DNA of 64,000 nucleotides. Origin: an uncultured Pseudomonadota bacterium. GTDB taxonomy: Bacteria > Pseudomonadota > Gammaproteobacteria > CAJXQU01. The position numbers and the translations under genes are program-made. The notes under the pieces are model-generated. The model did no database searches and had not been told where the DNA came from. It worked only from the letters and a program-made list of their open reading frames with translations. Where the stretch lies: NCBI GenBank assembly GCA_913058255.1, contig CAJXQU010000001.1, forward strand, positions 62,001-126,000. The letters run 5' to 3'. This document shows, piece after piece, positions 27,003 to 37,399 of the stretch (positions are counted from its first letter, which is position 1; each line of letters opens with the position of its first letter).

Positions 27003-30000
27003 TTAAGCATTAAGCCCTAACATCCACGTTCGGCTTTTCCAACCTACTCCTTTTCTAGCAGCAACTACCCGTTTAAAAATTTCTTTAATGACCATTTCTA
27101 AGACATCATCTCTTACTTCTTCTCCATATTCGGCAATGCTCTTTAATCGCTGTTTTATTTCTTGAAGCACAGTTTTATTACTCAAACTCAGATCTTCAGC
27201 TGCATATCCTATTTGCAAGATATCTAATATCACACTGTGATAATCATTCATGCGATCATGATTAACTCTGCCCGACCAAAGCTTAGAGCTTTCAATGTCA
27301 TTTTTTATATAATAACCCACTGCTAACCATGGCTCGTGAAAATAATATCCCGAGTCATTCACGCCAACCTTATTAACTTCTAATGCCTGATCAATATTTT
27401 TCTTTGTCCAGTGTAATTGCGCTAAATAAAATAAGCCCCACCCTTGTCCCTTAGAATATTTATTCCAATCTCCACCCCACTTTATTCCCGCATCAATATC
27501 TTTATTTTCACTAAAACTCATCATAGCCGATCCCCACGTTAGAGGATCTTCCTTCAATTGATCGCCAATTGATTTGATCAGTTTTTTATGTTCTTTTTTA
27601 GAACCATGGCTTGTTACAAAATCTTGATATTCAGACATTGCTTGAATACCTACTTCAGATTTACTGTCATAGACTTCTTTCAACCTAGGGAGATTCGCCT
27701 TCCAATCTTTTTGTTCGCTAACAAGCTCGCCCCAAAATGCCCCCACACGTGGCAAACATTTATCATCACCTAATATGTTAGCAAGATGTTTAGCAGCTTC
27801 TGCCCCCCAACCTTCTTTTTTAATACTTTCAAGACATGTATCAAATAACCATCGATTCTCACTTTCACCCAGCGCCAGCATCTGCAAACACGCAAATGCA
27901 TGATCTTTATTTTTAATTTTTGCCGCCAATGCTCCATCGCGCGCGGTTACATATTCATTATCTTGAATATGAACTCTCATTCTTTCCATTAATGTTTGCA
28001 TCGAAGAAATATCATCACGCTCTTTATAAATATCGAACAAAACAAAGTTGGATAATGTCGAGCTTGGCTCTCTATCAGATGCTTGTTGTAAATAAGGTAT
28101 TGCCTCATCATCTCGCCCCAAACTATGCAAGGCATCACCAACATATGAGAATGCATGTGCGCTGTTCGGTTCAAGATTGAGCATTGCTTTACTGTGCGTG
28201 TAATATTCCTCAGACCTATTTTCTGAATCACACCAATCAGCTAACATTCTTAAACCATCATAATAACTTGGCTCTTGCTCGACTAGCTTAGCCATTTCAT
28301 TAATACCACGATCAATGTCACCTTGCTCACGACTAATCCAAGGCAAATGTCCTCTGATCCTTACCGGTGGTATGCCATCCCAACAAGGATGATTAGCTGC
28401 GCTTCGTGCATCATCAAATTCACCTTGTCGAGTCAGTAAAACTATTTTCTGCTCATGGGCATCGATCAACCGTGGACTTAACTTAATCGCTTTATCCAAG
28501 GAATGTAATTTTTCTTTTGGATCCGATTGAAGGCGCGCCAATATACACCAAAGTTTCTCATCTCCTTGTTTAATGGCAAGCATTGTTTGCACTGTTTGTT
28601 CTGGTAAATCATCTTTACCTAGAAAATCAGCCCATCTTTCCAAAGCACCCCAAGCCCAGTCATATTCAGGATCTATTTCGATGGCTCTTGTAACTTCTAC
28701 CAAAGCTTGCTCACGCTCACCCAAATGCCATAACGCATCAGCAAGAAAGCCACGGCAATATGGATCTAGCGGAATTTTAGTCAAAGCAGTTTCCATTATT
28801 TTTTTTGACTTAGAAAAATCTCCACGTACCTCATGAAACTCTGCCAGCTTTCTGATCGCGGCACTCCACGAAGGAGCAATTTCTAACGTTCTTTCTAAAC
28901 AGTTTTTTTCTTTATCCGGCTCATTCATTAGTTGATAAATATAAGCTTGATCGAGCCATAAACGTGGTAATAAAGGAAACCTCTCTGTACCTTCTTGGCT
29001 ATATTTTAATGCTTTATCCAATTGGCCAGCATCAACATATTCACGACTAACCGCTGCCCAGGCGTTCCATAAGTCTGGCCGCTGTTCGACAGCATTTTTT
29101 AATTCTTGCTGTAGCTCTTCAGGCTTTAAAATTGATCCGGCTAGTGTTTGAAAAGACATCAAACCATCTCCCAAAGTTACTTGTGAGATTAACTCCTGAC
29201 GAATAAATTCTAACTGTTCTTTTTTGGTTTCCACTGATGAGCAACAGCCCAGTAATGCTCGCATTGCATAATCATTATCAATATTGAGCTTTAATGCTTC
29301 GCGGTAGGCCTCAATGGCCTTGCTTATATTGCCTTGGTTTTCATTAAGCTCTCCTAGCAAGTTAAAATAGCTAGCATGTGTTGGGTCAAGATTTCTTGCT
29401 ATTTCTAAAGACGCAAACGCTTCATCATATCGCTCTAAATAACCAAGAATTCTTCCAAGTTCACGTTGCGCCCAATCGTCCATTGGATTCATTTCTATCA
29501 ATCGGCGCAAAGCAATTTCTTTTTCTTCTAATGGTGCCTGATCTAACCAATCAACCCATAATCCTTGTAGATCACGATTATGTGGAAATTGTTCTTTTTT
29601 ACTTTCAAGGAAATCAATTGCTGTTTGACGATCTTTCATCTCAGACAATAAACGTGTGTTCATTTTAATTGCCCGAAAGTGCATCGGATCAATAGCTAAA
29701 ACCTGCTTCCAATAATCTAATGCCCTACCTAACTCACCTTCATAATCCGCCAGATCGGCTTGCTCTATTAGCCAGCGTAGCTCAAGGCACTTGCCTTTGG
29801 CTCTTTCTAAGTAACGATGGGCTTTTTCAAACTCACTATGTCGTGCTAAAAAATCTGCTCCATATAAGAGTAAGTCGGTATCATCTGAGCGAAGGCTGAC
29901 TGCGGCCTCTAACGCATCATGCGCTTCCTTATCCTGATCAAGCCATTCATAAGCTCGGCATAAGGATATGGCCGGGAATGCTGATTTATTTCCAAAGCGG

Positions 30001-31973
30001 TTATAGCGCTCTTTCAAAAATTCTATTCCTTCTTCTCCGCGTTTTCGACAACGCAGGGCTTTAAAGTAATTACTAACATAATGCTCTACTTTTTCTTCCA
30101 AACACGCCGTTATTCTGTATAACTCGATAGATTCTTCGTATCGTTTTTGCTCCCAACGAATGTACGCGAGTAAGAATAAAGCTTGGGCATTTTGCGGCTG
30201 CCAGCGAATTAACTTTTGTAGAATCTCTTCAACCGTTTCAAACTCGCGCGCATCATCACTCAACAATTGCGCTCTTTGCATCAACAAAGCAGAATGTTCA
30301 TCATACTCAATACAAGCTTGTTCGATAAAATCTTGCTGTTCTTTTCGCCGCCCAATGTTCCCTAACGACTGTTGTTTGCTCATTAAGTAATTAATATTTC
30401 CCGGATACAAAGCTAATAATTTTTCAGTATTCTCAAGAATATTAACTTCACTATCATCATAAATAGCGATGGACCTGTTTGCTACATGTAATAGGCGATG
30501 CTCAGGCCAGCGTTGCTGCATTTCTTCTATATGAGCAGATGCTGCTTCACGATCATTTTTTTCTAATGCCGCCTTAATCCAAAAGTATCGGTCGTACACT
30601 TCTTTGTCTGGTAGTTCAATCTGATCTAATAAACTGGCTTTTCCTTCCGGTATCAAGACCATTGCACGCGGCCCAGTCCAAGCGTAGAACTCCAATGATT
30701 TTTCTGCAAAAAATTCTGTTGTTGAACGTGTTCCAGGATCACGAACAAGAAAAACACCCCGTGCTTGATCATAACCAATAACCGCTTGAAGATGAGCAGA
30801 GCCGGGCTCTACCGTCGAGAGCGCAAAAGGTATTCCTTTGTCTAATAGCTTAACGGCAACGTCCCACGTTAGGCAAAATTCATAAACGACATAACCATTT
30901 TCTAGCGCCCATTGTCGTTCACTATATTCTGACGTTCCGTCATACCAGATATCTTCTACAACATCTAAATGATCAACTTCGCATCCCCAATATTGAGCAA
31001 TCGAAGTTAATGTTGCCGGGCCACAAGTCATATGATGTTGTCGGACATACTCAACATCAAGACGAACAGATTTTTGTGATTTAGATACTTTAAGCTGTTC
31101 TGCAAGATGCGTATAAAACGCTCCGCCCTCTTCCTCCGCACTACTTATAGCCAGATCAAGATTTTTCATATAATAAGCAATGTCTGAACGGCGGCCCGCG
31201 ATCCACTTTTGTTCAGGCTTATCTTTAAGCGGTGTTAGTTTTTCGTAAAGTTCGAGGCTTTTTAATGCTTCTGGATATTGTTTTAATTCTATTTGTAATT
31301 GCAGACATTGTGCTGCCACACCCGAGCTTTCAATGTGAGTGAGTGCTTCCTTCATCAGATCTAATGCTTCTTGATCACGACCCATCGACTGTAAAAGTTG
31401 CGCATGGTGCTGCACACCTGATCGATACCAAGGTGATTTTTCGAGTACTCGCGTAGTAACTTCTAAAGCATCTTCGTAGCGATCTTGAAACTCATAAAAG
31501 CTGGCTCGCTCTAGCCCAATCCAATCACTGTCGGGATCAATTTTTTGCGCCTGATCAATACATTTCTCAGCATTATCAAAGTCACGATAACGTCCTAGTA
31601 AATAACCTTCAAATGCTAACCATTCAGCTTTTCTTTGCTTACTCGTACTTTCTGGCAACTCACCCGTTTCACGAATAAATCGAAGCGCCCGATATGCCCC
31701 TCGGACAGTTGCTAATGCGCGAGCATAAAAATAGATTGCTTCGCCTGATTCTGGGTGCTCTTTCCATGCTCTATAATGTAACAATGACCCGAGACGATGT
31801 GCCCCTAGATTGTAGGCTAGTCGGCCCGCGAGAATGCGCCCCTTTTCACCACGCCAACCTTTAATGTCACCTAATTCTTCAGTGTGCTCAAAAGCCTTAA
31901 GGTATAGGCCTTTTTTGTATAAATCTTCAACATAGGCTATTTTCTGTTCATCTAAATAAATTTCTTGAGTCAT
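27003..31973 (-). CDS. Giant TPR protein with embedded C39-like cysteine peptidase domain
   Basis: 1656 residues, no signal peptide or membrane helix, so probably cytoplasmic. Residues about 1-300 and 450-1590 are tandem TPR-like helical repeats (for example RALATVRGAYRALRF, LIEMNPMDDWAQRELGRIL, LEIARNLDPTHASYFNLLGE). Between them (about 306-432) is a C39/papain-like domain: QHHMTCGPATLTSIAQYWG with the catalytic cysteine about 318, histidine in AHLQAVIGYD, and aspartate in FLVRDPGT. C39 domains elsewhere cut double-glycine leaders in ABC exporters; no exporter or peptide gene lies next to it. It is divergent from a DUF1287 gene. Confidence 0.85.
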   Translation of the reverse strand: MTQEIYLDEQKIAYVEDLYKKGLYLKAFEHTEELGDIKGWRGEKGRILAGRLAYNLGAHRLGSLLHYRAWKEHPESGEAIYFYARALATVRGAYRALRFIRETGELPESTSKQRKAEWLAFEGYLLGRYRDFDNAEKCIDQAQKIDPDSDWIGLERASFYEFQDRYEDALEVTTRVLEKSPWYRSGVQHHAQLLQSMGRDQEALDLMKEALTHIESSGVAAQCLQLQIELKQYPEALKSLELYEKLTPLKDKPEQKWIAGRRSDIAYYMKNLDLAISSAEEEGGAFYTHLAEQLKVSKSQKSVRLDVEYVRQHHMTCGPATLTSIAQYWGCEVDHLDVVEDIWYDGTSEYSERQWALENGYVVYEFCLTWDVAVKLLDKGIPFALSTVEPGSAHLQAVIGYDQARGVFLVRDPGTRSTTEFFAEKSLEFYAWTGPRAMVLIPEGKASLLDQIELPDKEVYDRYFWIKAALEKNDREAASAHIEEMQQRWPEHRLLHVANRSIAIYDDSEVNILENTEKLLALYPGNINYLMSKQQSLGNIGRRKEQQDFIEQACIEYDEHSALLMQRAQLLSDDAREFETVEEILQKLIRWQPQNAQALFLLAYIRWEQKRYEESIELYRITACLEEKVEHYVSNYFKALRCRKRGEEGIEFLKERYNRFGNKSAFPAISLCRAYEWLDQDKEAHDALEAAVSLRSDDTDLLLYGADFLARHSEFEKAHRYLERAKGKCLELRWLIEQADLADYEGELGRALDYWKQVLAIDPMHFRAIKMNTRLLSEMKDRQTAIDFLESKKEQFPHNRDLQGLWVDWLDQAPLEEKEIALRRLIEMNPMDDWAQRELGRILGYLERYDEAFASLEIARNLDPTHASYFNLLGELNENQGNISKAIEAYREALKLNIDNDYAMRALLGCCSSVETKKEQLEFIRQELISQVTLGDGLMSFQTLAGSILKPEELQQELKNAVEQRPDLWNAWAAVSREYVDAGQLDKALKYSQEGTERFPLLPRLWLDQAYIYQLMNEPDKEKNCLERTLEIAPSWSAAIRKLAEFHEVRGDFSKSKKIMETALTKIPLDPYCRGFLADALWHLGEREQALVEVTRAIEIDPEYDWAWGALERWADFLGKDDLPEQTVQTMLAIKQGDEKLWCILARLQSDPKEKLHSLDKAIKLSPRLIDAHEQKIVLLTRQGEFDDARSAANHPCWDGIPPVRIRGHLPWISREQGDIDRGINEMAKLVEQEPSYYDGLRMLADWCDSENRSEEYYTHSKAMLNLEPNSAHAFSYVGDALHSLGRDDEAIPYLQQASDREPSSTLSNFVLFDIYKERDDISSMQTLMERMRVHIQDNEYVTARDGALAAKIKNKDHAFACLQMLALGESENRWLFDTCLESIKKEGWGAEAAKHLANILGDDKCLPRVGAFWGELVSEQKDWKANLPRLKEVYDSKSEVGIQAMSEYQDFVTSHGSKKEHKKLIKSIGDQLKEDPLTWGSAMMSFSENKDIDAGIKWGGDWNKYSKGQGWGLFYLAQLHWTKKNIDQALEVNKVGVNDSGYYFHEPWLAVGYYIKNDIESSKLWSGRVNHDRMNDYHSVILDILQIGYAAEDLSLSNKTVLQEIKQRLKSIAEYGEEVRDDVLEMVIKEIFKRVVAARKGVGWKSRTWMLGLNA

Positions 31974-32110
31974 AATTCTCTATTACAGTTTGTTATTCAT
32001 TCTTGAGGTTATCGGTAAAGCAAATAAATCCTTAATTTTCCTCCAATCAAAAACTTCATACCTAAATACGGTAAAATAAGCATTTTCCAACCACATTCAA
32101 AGGAAAGTGA

Positions 32111-32689
32111 ATGAAATACCTTCTCCCATTACTGCTGCTAGTCACCACAACAGTATTTGCTGAAAGCTTTAATCAAAAATTATCATTTGCAGCAATAGAG
32201 CGTACTTCGCATACTGTAATTTACAGTGGAGACTATCAAAAAATAGATTATCCCAATGGTGATGTGCCTGCTATGTTTGGAGTTTGTACCGACGTGGTGA
32301 TCCGAGCTTATCGACAACTGGGAATTGATCTACAAAAAGAAGTCCACGAGGATATGAAAGCTCATTTTTCACTATATCCTAAAAACTGGGGGTTAAAACG
32401 TACAGATACCAATATTGATCACCGTCGAGTACCTAACTTACAAACTTTTTTCTCACGTAAAGGGCAGGTTCTTAAAAAGTCTAAAGATCCTAAAGATTAT
32501 AAACCTGGAGATATTGTTACTTGGATATTACCAAATAACATGACCCATATAGGGATCGTTACCCATAAAAATAGTCGTGATAAAACGCGACCCATGATCG
32601 TTCATAATATTGGCTTAGGTCCTAAAGTAAACGACATGCTTTTTGACTACACCATTACTGGCCATTATCGATACAGTGGAAATCATTAA
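32111..32689 (+). CDS. DUF1287 exported protein (NlpC/P60-like)
   Basis: 192 residues with a signal peptide (1-18, cleavage after VFA). The domain keeps the family's GVCTDVVIRAYRQLGIDLQ (about 57-75), with a cysteine in the nucleophile position, DHRRVPNLQTFF and the MTHIGIVTH histidine region (about 146). DUF1287 (E. coli YijF type) has an NlpC/P60-like arrangement, so a periplasmic amidase or peptidase acting on cell-wall peptides is plausible but unproven. One base separates its stop from the next gene, so they form a coupled pair. Confidence 0.8.
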   Translation: MKYLLPLLLLVTTTVFAESFNQKLSFAAIERTSHTVIYSGDYQKIDYPNGDVPAMFGVCTDVVIRAYRQLGIDLQKEVHEDMKAHFSLYPKNWGLKRTDTNIDHRRVPNLQTFFSRKGQVLKKSKDPKDYKPGDIVTWILPNNMTHIGIVTHKNSRDKTRPMIVHNIGLGPKVNDMLFDYTITGHYRYSGNH

Positions 32690-32690
32690 A

Positions 32691-33548
32691 ATGAAAAATA
32701 ATAAATTCCTCTGGCCAACGGTAAGCATTATTATTTATCTCAGCCTCACGACACTCGCCTTTTTGATTTGTTCTCATAGCCAAAATAGTATTGAACTAAA
32801 ATCACAAATTGCATCAGCGATGGATGTTGAAGGTAGTGCGGATCTTGCTGTTGATGAGCTGCTAGAAAAGCTCAGCTTCTCACTTTATAAGGGTGCATCA
32901 GACCGAGTGGAACAACATAACCGACGAGTAGAACAGGCTGAAGATCAAAAGCAGCAAGCAATTAATTTTTCATTCTATTTTCTTATCATCGCCATTTTGT
33001 GGTTAACATTACAATTTTTTAGATCAAGAACTGCAAGTGATACACCTATTTTTTGGAGGCATGCATTAATCATTTCCATACTCTGTCTTCTTGTCGGACT
33101 GATCTCACCGATGATGCAAATGACCGCTTATAAAGATCTCCCCGTTTTAGGTGATGTTATTTTTAAATATGAAGCGAAGAGTATTTATTCAACCGTACAA
33201 AGTCTACTTTCACATGGCAATTTTGTGATTGCGGCATTGATCGGAGTGTTTAGTATTTTGACGCCATTTTCTAAAATGACGGTGGTCGGTATGAGCTTAT
33301 TTAATGTCGCACCTTCTTTACATAAAAAAGCTCATCATATCATTCATTTACTTGGAAAATGGTCAATGGCCGATGTCTTCGTTGTCGCCATACTCATCTC
33401 TATTTTTGCATTAGATACTCAAGATTTCACCAAGGCTGAAACTGATCTTGGCGTATATTTTTTTACCGCTTATTGCCTGCTCTCTTTACTCATCACTCAT
33501 GCCGTTTTGAAAGAATCCGAAGGAAAACAAATCAATCATAATATCTAA
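32691..33548 (+). CDS. PqiA-like multi-pass membrane protein
   Basis: 285 residues from the ATG at 32691, which follows the DUF1287 stop by one base; an upstream alternative start would overlap that gene by 47 bases. After an N-terminal helix (about 7-26) and a charged, possibly coiled extracytoplasmic segment (about 40-88), it has four or more membrane helices with a PqiA-like centre: LVGLISPMMQM, ILTPFSKMTVVGMSL and LGKWSMADVFVVAILIS. PqiA works with MCE proteins in lipid transport across the envelope. The cysteine pairs of classical PqiA are absent and no pqiB-type gene follows. Confidence 0.68.
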   Translation: MKNNKFLWPTVSIIIYLSLTTLAFLICSHSQNSIELKSQIASAMDVEGSADLAVDELLEKLSFSLYKGASDRVEQHNRRVEQAEDQKQQAINFSFYFLIIAILWLTLQFFRSRTASDTPIFWRHALIISILCLLVGLISPMMQMTAYKDLPVLGDVIFKYEAKSIYSTVQSLLSHGNFVIAALIGVFSILTPFSKMTVVGMSLFNVAPSLHKKAHHIIHLLGKWSMADVFVVAILISIFALDTQDFTKAETDLGVYFFTAYCLLSLLITHAVLKESEGKQINHNI

Positions 33549-33572
33549 GCAATAGGCCGAACTTAAAATAAT

Positions 33573-34313
33573 TTATTGTTCTAACCAACCGCCCGTCGCT
33601 TGTACGGGCCTGAAGTCATCTTCATAATCCACCCAAACGGCTAAACCTTTTTTTTCTGAAATTTCAGATTGTTCGGGCATCTTCGATGATAACGAATAAC
33701 CATTCTTTGTTTTCTTCATAGCTTTGCGCTCATAACCAAGAACAACAAAATCATGTTGCAATTCTTTACCCTTATTCTCTCCAGCTTGCACGACCGTAGT
33801 CAAATCGAAACCTAATATTACTGTGTTTAAAAAGGCTTGCTTATTATTTTGTTCCGTCGTAAATCTAGAACTAACCTGATCAGAGTCAACATCCACTGTC
33901 AGACGACCAACTTGCTTCGTCTTATCCAAATTTAGTGGTCGTTTAAATCGCCAGCCACGCCATTCTTTTCCATCTAAAACAACCCCCGGTGTATAAACGG
34001 CACTAACAATATTCTGGGCCGCATATTTTTTCTGACGCAAACTATAAACCGATGAGGAAAAACGATCAGACCAGCCAATATAGTTCCAATAGTCCACATG
34101 AAAAGCGACAGGGATAAACTCCTTCCACAAGCGTTTATCCTGCTGAAAATTATTTAACCAACCTTCTGCAGGTGGACAACTACTACAACCTTCTGACGTA
34201 TAGAGTTCTAAAAGACTAACTTTAGAACCGGAACTACTAAATGTTTGTGGTGCACTCTGTACAAATCCGACAAGTGAAAACCATAAAAATAATATTGAAC
34301 ATATCGTTTTCAT
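33573..34313 (-). CDS. DUF1223 exported thioredoxin-like protein
   Basis: 246 residues, signal peptide 1-20. The DUF1223 start is diagnostic: LLELYTSEGCSSCPPAEGWL (about 33-52) with a CxxC pair, then VAFHVDYWNYIGWSDRF (about 72-88) and VYTPGVVLDGKEWRG. The fold is thioredoxin-like and the CxxC suggests periplasmic redox activity, but substrates are not known. It follows ggt on the same strand after 59 bases. Confidence 0.82.
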   Translation of the reverse strand: MKTICSILFLWFSLVGFVQSAPQTFSSSGSKVSLLELYTSEGCSSCPPAEGWLNNFQQDKRLWKEFIPVAFHVDYWNYIGWSDRFSSSVYSLRQKKYAAQNIVSAVYTPGVVLDGKEWRGWRFKRPLNLDKTKQVGRLTVDVDSDQVSSRFTTEQNNKQAFLNTVILGFDLTTVVQAGENKGKELQHDFVVLGYERKAMKKTKNGYSLSSKMPEQSEISEKKGLAVWVDYEDDFRPVQATGGWLEQ

Positions 34314-34372
34314 CTCTAATCTCCTTATTTATAGTAATAAGTACGACTAGCGTTATTTGATTTTGTTCAACG

Positions 34373-36040
34373 TCACTGCGTGACTTCGGAACTCCCCTCA
34401 CCTCGTGGATCACTCGCGGCTTTAACTTGCTTGGTTTGTTGATCAAGAACGATTGCCTGCATGTTGCCGTATTGCCGCGTTTTTTCTTTTAGTTGGTGAC
34501 CAAACTTTTCAAGCTGTTGCTTTTCCTTTTCACTAAAAGCACCTTTCTCATATTGAATTTCATCAGGAAGATATTGGTGGTGATACCGTGGTAATGAGAC
34601 CCAAGACTCAGGATCATTACCTTCCGCAAAATCTAGAATGCCTAATAACACCATGCTAATGATACGGCTGCCCCCAGGCGTACCTAAAATAGCAACTTTA
34701 CTCTTTGTTTCTAAAAAAGTCGGGCTCATACTTGAAAGTGGTCTTTTACCCGGAGCTACCTCATTGGCCTTGTTCCCCACTAAACCGTAAACATTGGGTG
34801 TGTTTGATTGAATGGCAAAATCATCCATTTCATCATTGAGTAAAACGCCGGTGCCCGGCACAACAAAACCAGACCCAAATGGATAGTTAATACTCAACGT
34901 GGCTGACACTCTATTACCTTCCCTGTCTAATATAGAAAAATGTGTTGTATCAGTTCCTTTTGTTCTTGGTATTTCTTTATTTAGCGACGCACTAAGTGAT
35001 GCCTGATCGTGCTTAATTGAAGCTACCTTTAAACTCGCATAAGATTTTTTAATGAGCTTCTCTGGAATCGTAACAAAATCCGGATCACCCATATATTCAG
35101 CTCTATCGGCATATGCACGACGCATTGCTTCAACAACTAAATGTTTCCTTTCAACTCCTGTCAATTTCGAAAGATTTTTATGCTCAAGTATGTTTAGCGC
35201 TTGTGCTAATACAATTCCACCTGATGAAGGTGGTGCCGCAGAAATAATGTTGATACCGTTATAGGTGCTTCTGATGGGTTCTCTCTCGACCACCTTATAA
35301 TTTTTCAGATCTTCTAATGACCAAATTCCATTAGCAGCCTGCACACCATCAACTAATTTTTTTGCTACCTCACAACCATAAAAACCGTTAGCTCCTTTTT
35401 CAGAAACTGAGCGCAATGTGCTTGCTAAGTCTTTTTGAAGAATCAAACTACCAAGCTCAGGCACTTGATTATCTTTTAAAAAGATAGCGGCTGATGAGGG
35501 ATATGTACGTAAAATCTCAATCCTAAACGCGGTCATTTTTTGATAATGTTCTGTAACAGAAAACCCCTCTTCCGCGATTTTTATTGCGGGAGCTAGCGTT
35601 TTTTTAAGAGAGAGATCCCCATAGTTCTTTGATAGGTGAACAAGGGCTGCAATCTCTCCAGGAATTCCTGCTGCTAAAGCGCCATCAAGCGAAAGCCTTG
35701 GAACAACTTTTCCAACTTGATCAAGATACATATCTTTATGAGATTTACCCGGAGCCATCTCACGGCCATCAATCATAATCTGTTTATTATCTTGTTCTCG
35801 ATGTAGTAACCAAAACCCACCACCGCCAATTCCTGATGAATAAGGTTCTACAACAGCAAGCACCGCACTAACGGTGACCGCAGCATCAAATGCATTGCCA
35901 CCTTGCTTTAGTATTTTCATTCCAGCTTCTGTTGCTAACGGATGTGCAGAAGCAATAGCTGCTTTTGGTATTTTAATTTCTTCAGCGGAAGTTGCTAGTG
36001 TAAAGAATAGAACGCTCAAGCTGAGCAGTGTTTTTTTCAT
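34373..36040 (-). CDS. ggt: Gamma-glutamyltransferase
   Basis: About 555 residues from the ATG at 36040, which opens a proper signal peptide (MKKTLLSLSVLFFTLATSA); a TTG 21 bases upstream would spoil it and overlap the ferredoxin gene. The proenzyme is self-cleaved before the catalytic threonine in DTTHFSILD (about 363). Also visible are GGNAFDAAVTVSAVLA, SGIGGGGFWLLH near the N-terminus, NDEMDDFA and LGTPGGSRI after the cleavage site. It cleaves glutathione and other gamma-glutamyl compounds in the periplasm, supplying cysteine and glutamate. Confidence 0.94.
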   Translation of the reverse strand: MKKTLLSLSVLFFTLATSAEEIKIPKAAIASAHPLATEAGMKILKQGGNAFDAAVTVSAVLAVVEPYSSGIGGGGFWLLHREQDNKQIMIDGREMAPGKSHKDMYLDQVGKVVPRLSLDGALAAGIPGEIAALVHLSKNYGDLSLKKTLAPAIKIAEEGFSVTEHYQKMTAFRIEILRTYPSSAAIFLKDNQVPELGSLILQKDLASTLRSVSEKGANGFYGCEVAKKLVDGVQAANGIWSLEDLKNYKVVEREPIRSTYNGINIISAAPPSSGGIVLAQALNILEHKNLSKLTGVERKHLVVEAMRRAYADRAEYMGDPDFVTIPEKLIKKSYASLKVASIKHDQASLSASLNKEIPRTKGTDTTHFSILDREGNRVSATLSINYPFGSGFVVPGTGVLLNDEMDDFAIQSNTPNVYGLVGNKANEVAPGKRPLSSMSPTFLETKSKVAILGTPGGSRIISMVLLGILDFAEGNDPESWVSLPRYHHQYLPDEIQYEKGAFSEKEKQQLEKFGHQLKEKTRQYGNMQAIVLDQQTKQVKAASDPRGEGSSEVTQ

Positions 36041-36053
36041 AATGACAAATTTC

Positions 36054-36305
<252 letters not shown>

Positions 36306-36788
36306 CTACTTTGATAATTTTTTATTCAACGCAGCCAACACATTAGCCGGAACGAGTTCGCTAACATCACCGTCCAATTGTGCTATTTCTCTAACTAAAC
36401 TAGAAGAAATACATGAAAATTTTTCATCCGGAGTCAGGAACATAGTTTCAGCATCTGGATAAAGTTTTCTATTCATGCTCGCTAATTGCAATTCATATTC
36501 AAAATCCGTTACTGTACGTAAACCACGCAAAATAACTAAAGCTTCATTTTCTCGTGCACAATCAACAGTTAATTTATCAAATGATATAACGCTAACATTA
36601 AGGGTTTGTTTGAGTGCCTCATCAGCCAAACTCATTCTCTCTTGTGTAGTAAACAAAGTCTTCTTTGACGTGCTATCCGCTACGGCAAAATACACATGCT
36701 CAAAAATTTGGGCCGCACGTTCAACAATATCAACATGACCATTAGTCAGTGGATCAAATGTTCCTGGGTAGATGGCTTTGGTTTTCAT
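36306..36788 (-). CDS. coaD: Phosphopantetheine adenylyltransferase
   Basis: 160 residues, the usual length. The nucleotidyltransferase signature YPGTFDPLTNGHVDIVERA lies at 7-25 (T/HxGH motif as NGH), LRGLRTVTDFEYELQLASMN at about 90-109, and FSCISSSLVREIAQLDGDV near 122 binds nucleotide. It makes dephospho-CoA from phosphopantetheine, the penultimate CoA step, with coaBC elsewhere in the window. Follows rsmD by 44 bases. Confidence 0.97.
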   Translation of the reverse strand: MKTKAIYPGTFDPLTNGHVDIVERAAQIFEHVYFAVADSTSKKTLFTTQERMSLADEALKQTLNVSVISFDKLTVDCARENEALVILRGLRTVTDFEYELQLASMNRKLYPDAETMFLTPDEKFSCISSSLVREIAQLDGDVSELVPANVLAALNKKLSK

Positions 36789-36832
36789 AACGTGCTCAAG
36801 GGCTCCTAGAGTAATTCAGTATATCCTTTATT

Positions 36833-37399
36833 CTAACTCACTTTTAATAATGAGTATCTGACATGCCCAGCCTTACCTTGTTTGATACATTCTAATTTTT
36901 TAGGAATAATTATTTCGGTTGCTTGCTTCTCTTCTTCGAGATAAATTAATGTACCTGATTTTATCCCGCTGGAATTGATCAACTTGTCTAATGCTTTAGA
37001 ACCAAGGTTTTGATCAAACGGTGGATCAAGGAAAACTAGATCAAAAACTTGATCTGATTTTTCTAACCAAACCATCGCATCTGCTTGAATGACTTCAACC
37101 TTGTCTGTTTTTAAAAGTTCGACGGACTGCTGCAAACTTTGGCTCACTTTTCGGTCACGTTCGATCATCGTCACTTTTTTTGCACCCCGTGATGCAGCTT
37201 CAAATCCCAAAGCACCCGATCCTGCAAACAGATCTAAACAATGCGCCTCTATCACAGAATGTTGTAACCAATTAAATAAAGTTTCTCTGAGTCGATCAGT
37301 GGTTGGTCTTAAGCCGGGAACATCGGCGACAGGGAGTTTTCGACTACGCCACTCGCCCGCAATAATGCGGACGGTGCCTGTTGAAGTTTGTTTTTTCAC
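36833..37399 (-). CDS. rsmD: 16S rRNA (guanine966-N2)-methyltransferase
   Basis: 188 residues. RIIAGEWRSRKLPVAD, LRPTTDRLRETLFNWL (about 27-42), the SAM-binding DLFAGSGALGFEAASRGA (about 56-73) and the catalytic motif IV FLDPPFD (about 121) are all as in RsmD. It methylates G966 of 16S rRNA in the assembled 30S subunit. Its start codon shares a base with the stop of the upstream M16 gene, so it is coupled to the two peptidase genes. Confidence 0.95.
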   Translation of the reverse strand: MKKQTSTGTVRIIAGEWRSRKLPVADVPGLRPTTDRLRETLFNWLQHSVIEAHCLDLFAGSGALGFEAASRGAKKVTMIERDRKVSQSLQQSVELLKTDKVEVIQADAMVWLEKSDQVFDLVFLDPPFDQNLGSKALDKLINSSGIKSGTLIYLEEEKQATEIIIPKKLECIKQGKAGHVRYSLLKVS

